NCBI GenBank assembly: GCA_900762945.1
Contig: CAAFIN010000273.1
Span: 1-6,464, forward strand
Direction: 5' to 3'
Length of the DNA stretch: 6,464 bases
Source: Clostridia bacterium
Lineage (GTDB): Bacteria; Bacillota; Clostridia; Christensenellales; Pumilibacteraceae
Both the position numbers and the translations under genes were made by a program. The notes beneath the pieces were generated by a model. The model ran no database searches and was not told where the DNA came from. It was given only the letters and a program-made list of their open reading frames with translations. The first letter of the stretch is position 1; every line of letters starts with the position of its first letter. Positions 4,908 through 6,464 of this stretch are shown piece after piece.

Positions 4908-6242
4908 ATGGACGGATCTCAAATAGGCATACTAATCGCTATCATCGTTTGCGTGCTGTTTTCCGGATACTTTTCCGCCGCGGAAATGGCTTTCACGTCG
5001 GTCAACAAAATCAGACTGCTCAATATGTCGCAGGACGGAAACAAGCGCGCCGGCGCGGTGCTGAAACTTACCGAGAAATTCGATAAGCTGCTCTCCACAA
5101 TTCTCGTCGGCAACAATATCGTAAATATCCTCAGCGCTTCGCTCGGCACGTTGTTCTTCGGCAGTCTGATTGCTTCCGACGCGGGGCTTGCCACCACCGT
5201 TTCCACTATCGTTATGACCGTGACGGTGCTGATTTTCGGCGAAATCACGCCCAAAATGTTCGCTAAGGAAAACCCAGAAAAGTGCACGATGATTTTCTAT
5301 CCGCTTCTTCGAGCGCTTATGGTTGTTCTCACGCCTATCAACCTTGTGTTCAGCGGGTGGAAGTGGCTTCTGCGTAAGATTTTCAAGTTCGAAAAGACCT
5401 CGACCGTTACCGAAGGCGAACTGCTGACGATTGTCGAAACCGCCGAGAACGAAGGCGAACTCAAAGAACACGAATCGCAACTTATCCGCTCGGCTATCGA
5501 GTTCGAGGACCTCGACGTAAAGGACGTCATGATCCCGAGAGTCAACGTGATTGCGGTGGAAGAAACCGCGGACATGGAGTCGATCTACGAGAAATTCACC
5601 GAGAACGGCTTCTCGCGTATGCCCGTGTATAACGGCTCGATCGATCAGGTCGTGGGTATTATCCACGAAAAAGATTTTTACGCGCTTTTACACGACGGCG
5701 GCAAGTCGATCAAGAGCATTATCCAGAGCAGCGTCTGCGTTTCGCCGTCAATGAAGATTTCCACCGTGCTCCGTATGCTGCAGAAAGAAAAGGTGCATAT
5801 GGCGATCGTCATCGACGAGTTCGGCGGCACCGAGGGTATCGTCACGCTCGAGGACATTATCGAGGAACTCGTGGGCGAAATCTACGACGAACACGACGAA
5901 GTGGAAGTGCTTTTCCGTAAAGTCGGCGACAATACCTATATAGTATCCGGCAACGAGAACGTCGAGGATATGTACGAGGACCTCGAACTGCCCGCGCCGC
6001 AGGATATCGACGCGACTACCGTGTCGGGCTACGTCACCGAACTTATGGATAAAATCCCCGAAGCGGGCGAGAAAGTCGAAGTCGACGATCTTGAAATCGA
6101 AGTTACCAAGGCGAGCGCAAAGCACGTTCAGGAAGTCAAAGTCACCGTCAAGGAAAAAACCGAGGACGACGATGACAATGATAAATCTTTGTTTCGCCGC
6201 CACCGCGACGACGATGACAGCGATAAGGACGATAAAGAATAA
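4908..6242 (+). CDS. CNNM/CorC (HlyC-type hemolysin) family protein: putative Mg2+/divalent-cation transporter
   Basis: This 444-residue protein has the full family architecture. The transmembrane CNNM (DUF21) domain (about 1-190) includes FSAAEMAFTS (22-31), ILVGNN (65-70) and the conserved IFGEITPK (109-116). A CBS pair follows: CBS1 about 203-260 with DVMIPR (206-211), and CBS2 about 277-330 with VIDEFGGTEGIVTLEDIIEE (301-320). A CorC_HlyC domain spans about 335-416. Family members are linked to Mg2+ (or Co2+) efflux and homeostasis, with the CBS pair sensing nucleotide; the older name hemolysin is probably misleading. The small polar and acidic residues in FSAAE sit where the family is implicated in Mg2+ binding. 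The C-terminal 28 residues are Asp-rich with an RRHR island, and part of this tail arose by duplication. The gene stands alone between a terminator-bearing leader and a strong terminator. Confidence 0.93.
   Translation: MDGSQIGILIAIIVCVLFSGYFSAAEMAFTSVNKIRLLNMSQDGNKRAGAVLKLTEKFDKLLSTILVGNNIVNILSASLGTLFFGSLIASDAGLATTVSTIVMTVTVLIFGEITPKMFAKENPEKCTMIFYPLLRALMVVLTPINLVFSGWKWLLRKIFKFEKTSTVTEGELLTIVETAENEGELKEHESQLIRSAIEFEDLDVKDVMIPRVNVIAVEETADMESIYEKFTENGFSRMPVYNGSIDQVVGIIHEKDFYALLHDGGKSIKSIIQSSVCVSPSMKISTVLRMLQKEKVHMAIVIDEFGGTEGIVTLEDIIEELVGEIYDEHDEVEVLFRKVGDNTYIVSGNENVEDMYEDLELPAPQDIDATTVSGYVTELMDKIPEAGEKVEVDDLEIEVTKASAKHVQEVKVTVKEKTEDDDDNDKSLFRRHRDDDDSDKDDKE
6165..6226 (+). repeat. Direct repeat encoding the acidic tail
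   Basis: Two 20-base copies (6165-6184 and 6207-6226) differ at two positions and lie 42 bases apart in the same frame. They encode DDDDNDK and DDDDSDK, separated by a basic stretch (SLFRRHR). This suggests a small duplication enlarged the charged C-terminus of the CorC-like protein. Confidence 0.6.
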
Positions 6243-6265
6243 TTCAGTGTTATAAGATTTTACGG

Positions 6266-6306
6266 ACGGTCGCGGCTTCGTTATTCGGGTCGCGACCGTT
6301 ATTTTT
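6266..6306 (+). terminator. Intrinsic terminator after the CorC-like gene
   Basis: ACGGTCGCG (6266-6274) and CGCGACCGT (6291-6299) form a perfect 9-bp GC-rich stem, followed by TATTTTTG. It lies 24 bases after the stop codon and should end the transcript. Confidence 0.9.
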
Positions 6307-6350
6307 GTCATAAAAGTACTCTAAAACCCCGGGCAGGCTTACTTTTCCAC

Positions 6351-6458
6351 CGTCATCCTGAGCGGAGCGATAGCGCAGTTGAAGGATCTAGGCGCAGCCG
6401 CATTTATTATAATTTTTTGCGCCTACGGCTAGATTCCTCGACTACGCTCGGAATGACG
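6351..6458. repeat. Imperfect inverted repeat of REP/MITE type
   Basis: The left arm (6351-6391) begins CGTCATCCTGAGCG and the right arm (6429-6458) ends CGCTCGGAATGACG. Aligned as inverted copies they match over 17 + 13 bases with six differences, three of which are G-U tolerant. The left arm carries 11 extra bases (6368-6378). An inner 8-bp perfect stem, TAGGCGCA (6389-6396) with TGCGCCTA (6418-6425), closes an AT-rich centre. There is no coding frame of note. The GTCATCCTGAGCG...AAGGATCT pattern resembles a dispersed non-coding repeat seen in many bacterial genomes (recollection, not searched). It is probably a non-autonomous or REP-like element. Confidence 0.65.
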
Positions 6459-6464
6459 TATAAG

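Noticed and set aside
4932..5666. A 244-codon minus-strand frame opposite the CorC-like gene
   Set aside because: It is antisense to conserved CNNM and CBS motifs, has unnatural composition, and has no ribosome site or promoter that I can support.
5748..6311. A 187-codon minus-strand frame running through the acidic tail and terminator
   Set aside because: Its valine- and isoleucine-rich stretch is simply the complement of the Asp-rich repeat, and it starts beyond a strong + strand terminator.

Overview
The window reads as ordinary chromosomal DNA from a Gram-positive-type bacterium, most likely an uncultured member of the Clostridia (inference). The evidence is three near-consensus sigma-A promoters with exact 17-bp spacers, strong GGAG-type ribosome sites, tight same-strand operons, and Firmicutes-like protein families (a Na/Pi transporter fused to PhoU, a stand-alone acyl carrier protein, and a CNNM/CorC protein). 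All six confident genes are on the + strand. No rRNA, tRNA, CRISPR array, transposase or phage gene is visible.

Layout: (1) Bases 1-53 may hold the C-terminal end of an upstream gene. (2) A promoter at 131-159 drives a three-gene operon: Na+/phosphate cotransporter with a PhoU domain (248-1918), ribokinase (1944-2852) and a PHP-fold metallophosphoesterase (2849-3607, sharing ATGA with the ribokinase stop). (3) A perfect-consensus promoter at 3633-3661 drives a small acyl carrier protein (3707-3925), translationally coupled through GTGA to an AlkD-type DNA alkylation-repair glycosylase (3922-4617). (4) A 290-bp intergenic region (4618-4907) is the most interesting part. It contains stem-loops, an 8-bp inverted repeat wrapped around a promoter -35 box, a good promoter (4696-4724), a possible 28-codon ORF ending one base before an intrinsic terminator (4836-4861), and then the next gene. 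This looks like a transcription-attenuation leader or a small terminated RNA. (5) A CNNM/CorC (HlyC-type) membrane protein with CBS pair, CorC_HlyC domain and acidic tail (4908-6242) is followed by a strong terminator (6266-6306). (6) The right edge carries a roughly 108-bp imperfect inverted repeat (6351-6458) of the dispersed REP/MITE type.

How the genes may work together: the first operon pairs phosphate import with a sugar kinase and a probable phosphoesterase, suggesting phosphate or pentose-phosphate handling, but the PHP substrate cannot be read from sequence. The ACP/AlkD pair has no obvious shared pathway. The CorC-like gene appears to be reached mainly by read-through of its own leader terminator, which would make it conditionally expressed. 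Apart from that leader there is no evidence here for a new multi-gene system.
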